This document shows, piece after piece, positions 24,353 through 31,752 of a DNA stretch of 64,000 bases. A program made the translations under genes and the position numbers. The notes below the pieces were generated by a model. It did no database searches, was not told the origin of the DNA, and saw only the letters and a program-made list of their open reading frames with translations. The DNA is from ATZT02 sp046048135 (GTDB taxonomy: Bacteria > Actinomycetota > Actinomycetes > S36-B12 > UBA5976). The DNA lies in contig JBJOGR010000050.1 in NCBI GenBank assembly GCA_046048135.1, forward strand, positions 62,001-126,000, in the 5' to 3' direction. Positions within the stretch are counted from its first letter, which is position 1; every line of letters starts with the position of its first letter.

Positions 24353-24401
24353 TACCCCCAGTTTTAATCAAGTCCTAGATGATGAGGCAAACTTGGAGTC
24401 A

Positions 24402-24428
24402 ATGAAATACCAGATCATTATTAGATAA
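24402..24428 (+). CDS. cimA leader peptide MKYQIIIR
   Basis: An 8-codon ORF ATG 24402 to TAA 24426-24428 with three successive Ile codons (ATC ATT ATT, 24414-24422). GGAG at 24395-24398 lies 3 nt before the ATG, close but usable. The ORF is followed within 2 nt by competing hairpins and an intrinsic terminator, then by citramalate synthase, whose pathway ends in isoleucine. The match of codon run and pathway product is the main argument that it is real. Confidence 0.75.
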   Translation: MKYQIIIR

Positions 24429-24429
24429 G

Positions 24430-24460
24430 CGCACAAAATGTGCGGGTTAAAAGCCCCACA
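24430..24460 (+). promoter_or_regulatory. cimA leader, control hairpins
   Basis: Arm 1 CGCACA (24430-24435) pairs with arm 2 TGTGCG (24439-24444). Arm 2 extended, TGTGCGGG (24439-24446), can instead pair with TTCGCGCA (24476-24483), breaking the terminator, or with CCCCACA (24454-24460). A ribosome held on the Ile codons would cover arm 1 and free arm 2. This is attenuation logic read from the sequence. Confidence 0.65.
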
Positions 24461-24472
24461 AATGTGTGCCAG

Positions 24473-24502
24473 CCCTTCGCGCAAAACTGCGAGGGGTTTT
24501 TT
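24473..24502 (+). terminator. Intrinsic terminator in the cimA leader (attenuator)
   Basis: CCCTTCGC (24473-24480) and GCGAGGGG (24489-24496) pair over 8 bp (one G-T) around GCAAAACT, followed directly by six T (24497-24502). It lies 22 nt before the cimA ATG. Confidence 0.9.
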
Positions 24503-24524
24503 GTTTGGCAGAAAGGATTTATTT

Positions 24525-26123
24525 ATGAGTAAAGATAATTCACTTAATCCTGCTGCTTTTCATATTTATGACACAACTTTAAGAGATGGTGCGCAACAAG
24601 AAGGTTTGAATCTTTCTGTGCAAGACAAGTTAAATATTGCAAGACACCTAGATTCATTAGGAGTTGGTTTTATTGAAGGTGGTTGGCCTGGAGCAAACCC
24701 TAAAGACACAGAATTTTTTGCTAAAGCTCAAACAGAATTAAAACTAAAGAATGCAACTTTGGCAGCTTTTGGAAGTACCAGAAGACCAAATGTGAAAGCT
24801 CAAGATGATCAATTAGTTAGAGCACTTCTTGATTCAAATGCCAAAGTAATTACATTGGTAGCAAAATCTTTTGACCGACATGTAGAACTTGCTTTAAAAA
24901 CTACATTAGATGAAAACTTAAATATGATTAAAGATACTGTTTCATATTTAGTTTCTGAAGGAAGAACAGTTTTTCTTGATGCAGAACATTTTTTTGATGG
25001 TTATTTAAGTAATAAAAATTATGCCCTTGAAGTAGTAAAAACTGCCATGCAAGCAGGAGCAGAATTAGTTGCTCTTTGTGACACAAATGGGGGAATGCTG
25101 CCAGATCAACTAGGACAAGTAGTTCATGATGTTTTGAATTCAACCAATGCTCGAATTGGAATTCATTGCCATGATGACACCAATTGTGCTGTTGCAAATA
25201 CTTTGTCTGCAGTCGATGCTGGTGCAACACACGTGCAAGGAACTGCAAATGGCTATGGAGAAAGAAGTGGAAACGCAAATTTATTTAGCGTCGTTGCAAA
25301 TTTACAGTTGAAAAAAGGCAAAGTAGTTGTACCAAGTGATGCAATAAAAGAAATGACAAGAATTGCTCACGCAGTAAGTGAGATTACAAATATTAATCCA
25401 AACCAGCATCAACCATATGTTGGTTTTTCAGCATTTGCTCATAAAGCAGGATTGCATGCAAGTGCTGTAAAAATTGATCCGATGCTTTATCAACACATTG
25501 ATCCTACTTTGGTTGGAAACGATATGCGAACTTTAGTTTCTGATATGGCAGGAAGAGCATCTATTGAATTAAAAGGTAAAGAAATTGGTATTGATTTAAC
25601 AGGTAATAAAGAAGTATTAACAAACGTGGTTGAAAAAGTTAAAGATATGGAATCACGAGGTTACACATTTGAAGCAGCTGATGCTTCATTTGAATTACTT
25701 TTAAGAAATGAAATTGGTGAGAATACCTCTAAATATTTCACGGTTGAATCATGGAAAGTTACAGTTGAGCAAACGCAAGACGGAAAAGTTACTACTGATG
25801 CAACAGTAAAAGTTATGGCAAATGGACAAAGAATTTTACAAACATCTGAAGGTAATGGTCCAGTTAATGCTTTGGATAAAGCTTTACGTGCTGCTTTAGA
25901 AAAAATTTATCCAGAAATAGGAAACCTTGAATTAATTGATTACAAAGTTCGTATTTTAGAAGGAGTAAAAGGCACCGGAGCAGTAACAAGAGTTCTTATT
26001 GAAACAAGTGATGGAAATAATCAATGGGACACAGTTGGTGTGCATGAAAACGTTATTGCTGCATCATGGAATGCAATTTCTGACGCAGTAACTTATGGAT
26101 TGTTGATGGCTCATGTCAAATAA
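24525..26123 (+). CDS. cimA: (R)-citramalate synthase CimA
   Basis: Condenses acetyl-CoA and pyruvate to citramalate, opening the threonine-independent route to 2-oxobutyrate and isoleucine; LeuC, LeuD and LeuB carry out the next steps. 532 residues. Seen: YDTTLRDGAQQEGLNLS (metal Asp, catalytic Arg), the CimA-type GGWPGANPKDTEFF, GIHCHDDTNCAVANT, GTANGYGERSGNANL, and a C-terminal LeuA-type regulatory domain (from about 385). The start is ATG 24525, with AAAGGA 7 nt upstream. An in-frame upstream ATG at 24438 is rejected because it lies in the attenuator hairpin. It overlaps gltX by 11 bp. Confidence 0.93.
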   Translation: MSKDNSLNPAAFHIYDTTLRDGAQQEGLNLSVQDKLNIARHLDSLGVGFIEGGWPGANPKDTEFFAKAQTELKLKNATLAAFGSTRRPNVKAQDDQLVRALLDSNAKVITLVAKSFDRHVELALKTTLDENLNMIKDTVSYLVSEGRTVFLDAEHFFDGYLSNKNYALEVVKTAMQAGAELVALCDTNGGMLPDQLGQVVHDVLNSTNARIGIHCHDDTNCAVANTLSAVDAGATHVQGTANGYGERSGNANLFSVVANLQLKKGKVVVPSDAIKEMTRIAHAVSEITNINPNQHQPYVGFSAFAHKAGLHASAVKIDPMLYQHIDPTLVGNDMRTLVSDMAGRASIELKGKEIGIDLTGNKEVLTNVVEKVKDMESRGYTFEAADASFELLLRNEIGENTSKYFTVESWKVTVEQTQDGKVTTDATVKVMANGQRILQTSEGNGPVNALDKALRAALEKIYPEIGNLELIDYKVRILEGVKGTGAVTRVLIETSDGNNQWDTVGVHENVIAASWNAISDAVTYGLLMAHVK

Positions 26124-27591
26124 CATTCGCGTTAGGTTTTGTCCATCTCCTACAGGAGATCCACATGTGGGCATGATTAGAACTGCTCTTTTCAATTGGG
26201 CATTTGCCAGACACAATAAAGGAACTTTTGTATTTCGAATTGAAGATACAGATGCAGCAAGAGATAGTGAAGAGTCTTATCACGCACTTTTAGATTCACT
26301 CAAATGGCTTGGACTTAATTGGGATGAAGGACCAGAAGTAGGAGGAGCATTTGGTCCATATCGACAAAGTGAAAGATTAGAAATTTATGCAGAAATTGCT
26401 AAGAAACTTTTAGAAAATAATTTTGCTTACCATTGTTATTGCTCTCAAGAAGAAGTTGAAGAAAGAAGAAAAGCTCAAAAAGAAAAAGGACAAACCCCAG
26501 GTTATGACGGGCATTGCAGAAATTTAACTGGGGAACAAGTTATTAATTTTGAAAGTAAGGGTAGAACTCCAGTTTTAAGATTTAGAATGCCTGATAAGAC
26601 CATTACTTGGAATGATTTAGTTCGTGGAGAATTAAGTTTTGATCCAGAACATATTCCAGATTATGTATTAGTCAGAGCAAATGGTGATCCTCTTTATACT
26701 TTGGTAAATCCAGCAGATGATGCATTGATGCAAATCACTCATGTCTTAAGAGGTGAAGATTTACTTTCTTCAACTCCTAGACAAATTGCACTTTATGAAG
26801 CCTTTAAACAAATTGGAATTGGTACCGGAATAACTCCATTATTTGGACATTTACCTTATGTAATGGGAGAAGGAAACAAAAAATTATCAAAAAGAGATCC
26901 AGAATCAAGTCTTTTAATGTATCGAAAAGAAGGATTCTTACCTGAAGGATTACTAAATTATCTAGCTCTTCTTGGTTGGTCTTTTGGCGATGACATTGAA
27001 TTTTTCTCCATGAAAGAAATGGCAGATAATTTCGATATTAAAAGAGTAAGTGCAAATCCTGCTCGATTTGATATCAAGAAGTGTACTGCTATAAATGCTG
27101 ACTGGATAAGAAAATTAAGCACTGAAGAATTAGCTCAAAGAATTACAAATCAGTTGATTACTGAAAAATTCTTTGTCGAAAAACCAACAAATACTCAATC
27201 AGAAATGATTTTAAAAGCAACTCCACTTGTTCAAGAAAGATTAGAGAAACTTTCCCAAGCCCAAGGCATGCTTAGCTTTTTATTAATTGAAGAAAAAGAT
27301 TTTAAAATAAATCATGAAGATGCAGAAAGTTCCTTAACGCATGAAAATATGCCAGTTTTAGAGGAAGCCATAAAAATAATTGAAACAATTGATGAATTTA
27401 AAACCGAAAAATTACATGATGAATTTAATAAAGTTATCGTGCAACAAATGGGGTTAAAACCTAGAGTTGCTTTCACTGCAATTCGAGTAGCAGTTACTGG
27501 CAGAAAAGTCTCACCACCACTATTTGAGTCGATGGAATTATTAGGAAAAGAAAAAGTTCTTTCCAGAATTCGACAGCAAATAAAAAAATAA
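26113..27591 (+). CDS. gltX: Glutamyl-tRNA synthetase
   Basis: Charges tRNA-Glu, and in organisms with GatCAB usually also tRNA-Gln, with glutamate. 492 residues, class I. Seen: the HIGH-like SPTGDPHVGMIRTALFNW (residues 11-28), FRIEDTDAARDS, the tRNA/zinc region YHCYCSQEEVEERR, and the KMSKS-like KLSKRDPES. The start ATG lies inside the end of cimA, so the two are transcribed together. tRNA-Gln follows within 13 bp of the stop and tRNA-Glu 1.4 kb later, an order also found in other actinobacteria. Confidence 0.96.
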   Translation: MSNNIRVRFCPSPTGDPHVGMIRTALFNWAFARHNKGTFVFRIEDTDAARDSEESYHALLDSLKWLGLNWDEGPEVGGAFGPYRQSERLEIYAEIAKKLLENNFAYHCYCSQEEVEERRKAQKEKGQTPGYDGHCRNLTGEQVINFESKGRTPVLRFRMPDKTITWNDLVRGELSFDPEHIPDYVLVRANGDPLYTLVNPADDALMQITHVLRGEDLLSSTPRQIALYEAFKQIGIGTGITPLFGHLPYVMGEGNKKLSKRDPESSLLMYRKEGFLPEGLLNYLALLGWSFGDDIEFFSMKEMADNFDIKRVSANPARFDIKKCTAINADWIRKLSTEELAQRITNQLITEKFFVEKPTNTQSEMILKATPLVQERLEKLSQAQGMLSFLLIEEKDFKINHEDAESSLTHENMPVLEEAIKIIETIDEFKTEKLHDEFNKVIVQQMGLKPRVAFTAIRVAVTGRKVSPPLFESMELLGKEKVLSRIRQQIKK

Positions 27592-27603
27592 TTTAAATGC
27601 CAG

Positions 27604-27675
27604 TGGGGTATGGGGTAATTGGCAGCCCAGCGGTTTCTGGATCCGTTTGTCTAGGTTCGAGTCCTAGTACCCCAG
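27604..27675 (+). tRNA. tRNA-Gln (anticodon CTG)
   Basis: 72-nt cloverleaf. Acceptor TGGGGTA pairs with TACCCCA, starting with the U1 typical of tRNA-Gln, discriminator G. T-arm TAGGTTCGAGTCCTA is present. The anticodon loop TTCTGGA gives CTG at 27637-27639. CCA is not encoded (GCA follows). The anticodon stem ends in a T-T mismatch. Confidence 0.93.
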
Positions 27676-27697
27676 CAAAAAACAAACACCACCTCTT

Positions 27698-27711
27698 ACT
27701 TGTATACAAGT
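27698..27711. promoter_or_regulatory. Perfect 14-bp palindrome, GntR-type operator candidate
   Basis: ACTTGTATACAAGT lies 39 bp before the ATG of the alpha-hydroxy-acid dehydrogenase gene. The core GT-N2-AC with flanking symmetry resembles FadR/LldR-like GntR operators. No regulator gene is adjacent. Confidence 0.5.
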
Positions 27712-27750
27712 GTGTAGTAATTTTTGATTAACAAGTCGAAGAGGAACTAG

Positions 27751-28971
27751 ATGGCCAAGCGTAGATTTCCTAGACCTAAAGAGGTTATTTCTCTAATTGG
27801 ATTTCGCTGGCCCAACTTAAATCGTAAACAAGTAAGACTTTCTAAAGTTACAAATCTCTGGGATTTACGAGAACTTGCATCAAAGAGAACTCCTCGTTCA
27901 GTATTTGATTACACGGATGGAGCATCTGGTTCAGAAGCAAGTTTAAATAGAGCACGTGAAGTATTTTCTAAAGTTGAATTTTCTCCAAGGGTTTTAAGAG
28001 ATGTGACAAATGTTGATACTTCAGTCGACATTTTAGGTCAAAAAAATTCTTTACCATTTGCTTTTGCTGCAACAGGTTTTACCAGAATGATGGGATATGA
28101 AGGCGAACCTGCAGTTGCCAGAGTTGCAAAAAAATATGGAATTTTGTACGGACTATCAACACTTGGCACAACTTCACCTGAAGATTTAGCAAAAGAAGTT
28201 CCTGATGTAAGACGTTGGTATCAGTTATATGTAAGACGTGAAAGAGAACCTAATGAAAAATTAGTGGCTCGTGTGAAAGCTTCAGGTTTTGAAGCAATTG
28301 TTTTAACGGTAGACACTGTTGTTGGTGGAGTTAGATATCGAGATGTAAAAAATGGTTTAACAATTCCACCAAAACTTACATTAAAAACACTTTTTGATAT
28401 GGCTAAGTATCCAAAATGGTGGGGAAACTTGTTAACCACTGAACCATTAGTTTTTGCATCCCTTGATATGAACGATAGCGGTGGAACTGTTGCTGATTTA
28501 CTTTCCAAAATTTTTGATCCTTCAATTACTTTGGAAGATATTAAATGGCTTAAAACTATATGGAATGGAAAATTATTAATTAAAGGTGTGCAATCGGTAG
28601 AAGATGCAGTAATGCTAAAAAATGCAGGTGTCGATGGAATCATTCTTTCAACTCACGGTGGAAGACAAATGGATAAAGCGCCTGTGCCACTAGAACTTTT
28701 ACCTGAAGTTAGAAAAGCAGTTGGAAAAGACATGACGGTATTAATTGATGGTGGAGTTATGTCTGGCACAGATATTTTGGCTGCAATTGGATTGGGTGCT
28801 AATGCAGTTTTAGTTGGAAGAGCTTATCTTTACGGCCTTATGGCTGGGGGAGAGCAAGGAGTTGAAAAAGTCGTTCAATTACTCAAATCAGAAATTGAAA
28901 TGTCTATGAGACTCTTAGGAATCACAAAGCTTGAAGAACTCACACCAGATCGTGTGAGAATTCGTAACTAA
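27751..28971 (+). CDS. FMN-dependent alpha-hydroxy-acid dehydrogenase (L-lactate dehydrogenase-like)
   Basis: Oxidises an L-2-hydroxy acid, probably lactate, passing electrons to quinone or O2. 406 residues. Seen: the TIM-barrel FMN family signatures FDYTDGASGSEASLNRARE, FAATGFTRMMGYEGE, YQLYVRRERE, KGVQSVEDAVMLKNAGVDGIILSTHGGRQMD with the catalytic His and Arg, and GLGANAVLVGRAYLYGLMAGGEQGV. The length and N-terminus fit membrane-associated LldD-type enzymes. A palindromic operator candidate lies upstream and GAAGAGGA serves as ribosome site. It sits between two tRNA genes as a single-gene insertion in the gltX-leuCD neighbourhood. Confidence 0.9.
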   Translation: MAKRRFPRPKEVISLIGFRWPNLNRKQVRLSKVTNLWDLRELASKRTPRSVFDYTDGASGSEASLNRAREVFSKVEFSPRVLRDVTNVDTSVDILGQKNSLPFAFAATGFTRMMGYEGEPAVARVAKKYGILYGLSTLGTTSPEDLAKEVPDVRRWYQLYVRREREPNEKLVARVKASGFEAIVLTVDTVVGGVRYRDVKNGLTIPPKLTLKTLFDMAKYPKWWGNLLTTEPLVFASLDMNDSGGTVADLLSKIFDPSITLEDIKWLKTIWNGKLLIKGVQSVEDAVMLKNAGVDGIILSTHGGRQMDKAPVPLELLPEVRKAVGKDMTVLIDGGVMSGTDILAAIGLGANAVLVGRAYLYGLMAGGEQGVEKVVQLLKSEIEMSMRLLGITKLEELTPDRVRIRN

Positions 28972-28997
28972 AATTTTCATAAATTCTTTTCGCTGTT

Positions 28998-29026
28998 AAG
29001 ATTTTATTTAAGGCAATGAAAATCTT
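28998..29026. repeat. 8-bp inverted repeat just before tRNA-Glu
   Basis: AAGATTTT (28998-29005) and AAAATCTT (29019-29026) flank a 13-nt spacer and end 1 nt before the tRNA. It may be a weak terminator of the upstream gene or part of a processing site. Confidence 0.35.
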
Positions 29027-29027
29027 T

Positions 29028-29103
29028 GGCCCCGTAGTGCAGCGGCCTAGCACGCTGCCCTCTCAAGGCGGTAACGCGGGTTCAAATCCCGTCGGGGCTA
29101 CCA
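29028..29103 (+). tRNA. tRNA-Glu (anticodon CTC)
   Basis: 73-nt cloverleaf plus encoded CCA (29101-29103). Acceptor GGCCCCG pairs with CGGGGCT, discriminator A. Anticodon stem CTGCC/GGCGG encloses loop CTCTCAA with CTC at 29062-29064. T-arm GCGGG-TTCAAAT-CCCGT. Confidence 0.96.
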
Positions 29104-29148
29104 AAGGGCCAAAAAAGATTTCATTAACTATTTTGAAGGAGAAATAAA

Positions 29149-30546
29149 TTGGGTAAGACACTTGCAGAAAAAGTTTGGGATGCACATATTGTGCACCAAG
29201 CAAGTGGAGAACCTGATCTCTTATTTATAGATTTACATTTAGTTCACGAAGTAACATCTCCTCAAGCTTTTGATGGATTGAGAGCATCAGGCAGAAAAGT
29301 AAGACGTCCTGATTTAACACTTTTAACAGAAGATCACAACGTTCCAACTGTTGATATTGATAAACCAATTGCAGATTTAGTCTCTAGAGCTCAAGTAGAT
29401 GCCTTAAGAAATAATGCTAAAGAATTTGGCTTAAGAATATTTTCCTTAGGAAATGTAGAACAAGGAATTGTGCACGTAGTTGGTCCACAACTTGGTTTAA
29501 CTCAACCAGGTATGACCATTGTTTGCGGTGATTCACATACTTCAACTCATGGAGCATTTGGAGCACTTGCTTTTGGAATCGGAACAAGTGAAGTTGAACA
29601 TGTGCTTGCAACTCAAACCCTTCCATTAAAACCATTTAAGACAATGGCGATTACTGTTAATGGACAATTACCAAAAGGTTCAACTGCAAAAGACATTATT
29701 TTGGCAGTTATTGCAAAAATTAGTACTGGTGGTGGCCAAGGTTATGTCTTGGAATATCGCGGTGAAGCAATTCGTTCTCTTTCCATGGAAGGAAGAATGA
29801 CTATTTGCAATATGAGTATTGAAGCAGGAGCAAGAGCAGGCATGATTGCTCCAGATGAAACAACTTTTGCTTATATGAAAGATCGTCCACACTCACCAAA
29901 GGGTGCAGATTGGGACAAGGCAGTTGAATATTGGAAAACTTTAAAAACAGATGATGATGCAAAGTTTGATGCTGAAGTAATTATTGATGCTTCAACTTTG
30001 ACACCATTTGTTACTTGGGGAACAAATCCAGGGCAAGGAGTTTCAATTGATGATGTAGTGCCAAGTCCAGAACAATTTAATGATCCAACTGAAAAAGCAG
30101 CAGCACAGCGTGCTTTGGAATACATGGATTTAAAAGCTGGCACAAAAATTAGAGATATCAAAGTCGATACTGTTTTCTTAGGTTCTTGCACCAATGGCCG
30201 TATTGAAGATTTAAGAGCAGCAGCTGCAATTTTGAAAGGTAAAAAAATAGCACCAAGTGTGAAGATGATGGTTGTGCCAGGAAGTGCCAAAGTTGCAATT
30301 CAAGCAGAACAAGAAGGATTACCTCAAATATTTAAAGATGCAGGTGCTGATTGGAGAAATGCAGGATGTTCCATGTGTTTAGGAATGAATCCTGACAAAT
30401 TAAAACCAGGGGAGAGAGCAGCATCCACTTCAAATAGAAACTTTGAAGGCAGACAAGGCCCAGGAGGACGTACCCATTTAGTTTCACCTCTTGTTGCAGC
30501 AGCAACTGCAATAAAGGGTTCAATCACAACTCCGGATGATATTTAA
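29149..30546 (+). CDS. leuC: 3-isopropylmalate dehydratase large subunit
   Basis: [4Fe-4S] isomerase of 2- to 3-isopropylmalate, also able to serve the citramalate route. 465 residues. Seen: DLHLVHEVTSPQAFDGLR, VCGDSHTSTHGAFGALAFGIGTSEVEHVLATQTL, and cluster cysteines in FLGSCTNGRIEDL and AGCSMCLGMNPD. The start is TTG at 29149 with GAAGGAGA 8 nt upstream. leuD begins directly after the stop, so both subunits come from one message. Confidence 0.96.
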   Translation: MGKTLAEKVWDAHIVHQASGEPDLLFIDLHLVHEVTSPQAFDGLRASGRKVRRPDLTLLTEDHNVPTVDIDKPIADLVSRAQVDALRNNAKEFGLRIFSLGNVEQGIVHVVGPQLGLTQPGMTIVCGDSHTSTHGAFGALAFGIGTSEVEHVLATQTLPLKPFKTMAITVNGQLPKGSTAKDIILAVIAKISTGGGQGYVLEYRGEAIRSLSMEGRMTICNMSIEAGARAGMIAPDETTFAYMKDRPHSPKGADWDKAVEYWKTLKTDDDAKFDAEVIIDASTLTPFVTWGTNPGQGVSIDDVVPSPEQFNDPTEKAAAQRALEYMDLKAGTKIRDIKVDTVFLGSCTNGRIEDLRAAAAILKGKKIAPSVKMMVVPGSAKVAIQAEQEGLPQIFKDAGADWRNAGCSMCLGMNPDKLKPGERAASTSNRNFEGRQGPGGRTHLVSPLVAAATAIKGSITTPDDI

Positions 30547-31134
30547 ATGGATAAATTTATTTCCCATTCTGGTTTTGGGGTTCCACTTAGAAGAAGCAAC
30601 GTTGACACAGATCAAATAATTCCTGCTGAATATTTAAAACGAATTACCCGTCATGGCTTTGAAGATGCTCTATTTAAAGCTTGGCGGGAAGATCCAAACT
30701 TTGTGCTTAATAAACCTGAATATAAAGAAGGATCAATTCTTATTGCTGGACCTGAATTTGGTACAGGTTCTTCCAGAGAACATGCTGTTTGGGCGTTGAT
30801 GGATTATGGATTCAAAGTGGTTTTATCTTCCAGATTTGCAGATATATTCAGAGGAAACTCAGGCAAAGCAGGATTAGTTACAGCACTTGTTTCTCAAGAA
30901 GTGATTGAAAAACTCTGGGCACTGGTTGAAAGTGATCCTAAAACTTCTATAACAGTTGATCTAGAAAAAAGAAAAGTGATTGCTAAAGATTTAGAAGCAG
31001 ATTTTCAAATTGATGATTATGTGCGCTGGCGTCTAATGGAAGGTTTAGACGATATTGGATTAACACTTCGTCATGAATCAAAAATTACTGAATTTGAAAA
31101 AACCCGACCAAGTTTTAAACCAATTACTAAGTAG
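30547..31134 (+). CDS. leuD: 3-isopropylmalate dehydratase small subunit
   Basis: Swivel-domain partner of LeuC that fixes substrate specificity. 195 residues. Seen: VPLRRSNVDTDQIIPAEYLK, AGPEFGTGSSREHAVWAL and VVLSSRFADIFRGNSGKAGLV. Abuts leuC. Followed by a terminator-like hairpin. Confidence 0.96.
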   Translation: MDKFISHSGFGVPLRRSNVDTDQIIPAEYLKRITRHGFEDALFKAWREDPNFVLNKPEYKEGSILIAGPEFGTGSSREHAVWALMDYGFKVVLSSRFADIFRGNSGKAGLVTALVSQEVIEKLWALVESDPKTSITVDLEKRKVIAKDLEADFQIDDYVRWRLMEGLDDIGLTLRHESKITEFEKTRPSFKPITK

Positions 31135-31194
31135 TTAACATAAGTCACACCCGTTACATAAAAGTCCTTTATTTTTAAGGTTTTAAAAAAATTT

Positions 31195-31217
31195 TCCTTA
31201 TTTCATAAGGATTTTTT
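31195..31217 (+). terminator. Intrinsic terminator after leuCD
   Basis: TCCTTA (31195-31200) and TAAGGA (31206-31211) pair around TTTCA, followed by six T (31212-31217). The stem is AT-rich, so strength is moderate. Confidence 0.65.
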
Positions 31218-31290
31218 GGCGTGTCGAATGAAAAACCCTTATTTTATTGCGTAATTTTAACTTTGTAATAAAACACTTTTATTACACGCC
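31218..31290 (+). promoter_or_regulatory. Nested inverted repeats upstream of the HU gene
   Basis: GGCGTGT (31218-31224) and ACACGCC (31284-31290) close a 73-nt segment. Inside it GTAATAAAA (31265-31273) and TTTTATTAC (31277-31285) form a perfect 9-bp stem with a CAC loop. This inner stem and the outer stem overlap by two bases and so compete at their edges. It may be a protein-binding site, a structured 5' leader or both. Confidence 0.55.
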
Positions 31291-31331
31291 TTTAAATAAA
31301 GGTAAAAAAGAACTTTAGAAAGGTTCCCCAG

Positions 31332-31679
31332 TTGAAGAAGCCAGACTTAGCAGACTTAGTGCAACAACACTTTGAAGCAAACCGTCGTCAAGCTCTTGAT
31401 TTTGTCGACATCTTTTTCGATACCATCACCAATGCAGTTGCATCAGGTGAAAAAGTTTCAATCGCAGGATTTGGAATTTGGGAAAAGAAAACCCGTGCAG
31501 CACGTATTGCTAGAAACCCAATGACTGGGGCTCCAGTTAAAGTTCCAGCAAAAACTGTTGCAAAATTTAGACCAGCAGCAGACTTCAAAAACATTGTTTT
31601 AGGTGGCAAAAGAGCTGCTAAAAAAGCAAAGAAAGCTACTGCTAAGAAAGCAAAAGCAGCAGGAAAGAAAAAGCGCTAA
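31332..31679 (+). CDS. Nucleoid protein HU (HupB/Hlp-like, with basic tail)
   Basis: DNA-bending nucleoid protein. 115 residues: the HU fold (about 1-92) with GEKVSIAGFGIWEKKTRAARIARNPMTGAPVKVPAKTVAKFRP containing the DNA-binding arm, then a tail of about 23 residues made of Lys and Ala. Such histone-H1-like tails mark actinobacterial HU (HupB, HupS). The TTG start at 31332 follows GAAAGG and agrees with the family start (KKPDLADLV). An unusual structured region precedes it and a long hairpin follows it. Confidence 0.95.
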   Translation: MKKPDLADLVQQHFEANRRQALDFVDIFFDTITNAVASGEKVSIAGFGIWEKKTRAARIARNPMTGAPVKVPAKTVAKFRPAADFKNIVLGGKRAAKKAKKATAKKAKAAGKKKR

Positions 31680-31699
31680 AACATAAGCATTTTCGAGTT

Positions 31700-31732
31700 G
31701 ATGCCCGGTAGCAGATTCTGCTATCGGGCATC
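31700..31732 (+). terminator. Long hairpin after the HU gene, no U-tract
   Basis: GATGCCCGGTAGCAG (31700-31714) pairs with CTGCTATCGGGCATC (31718-31732) over 15 bp (one G-T), loop ATT. No T-run follows. Such stems are common as actinobacterial terminators. Confidence 0.65.
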
Positions 31733-31752
31733 ATGCTGATTGGATACTCTTT

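Noticed and set aside
24438..24524. Upstream in-frame ATG extending CimA by 29 residues
   Set aside because: The extension runs through the attenuator terminator and has no family support; ATG 24525 has a well-placed AAAGGA.
31218..31290. tRNA-like 73-nt segment with a 7-bp closing stem
   Set aside because: No T-arm GTTCNANNC, no D-arm and no anticodon stem, so it is not a tRNA. Kept as a structured region.
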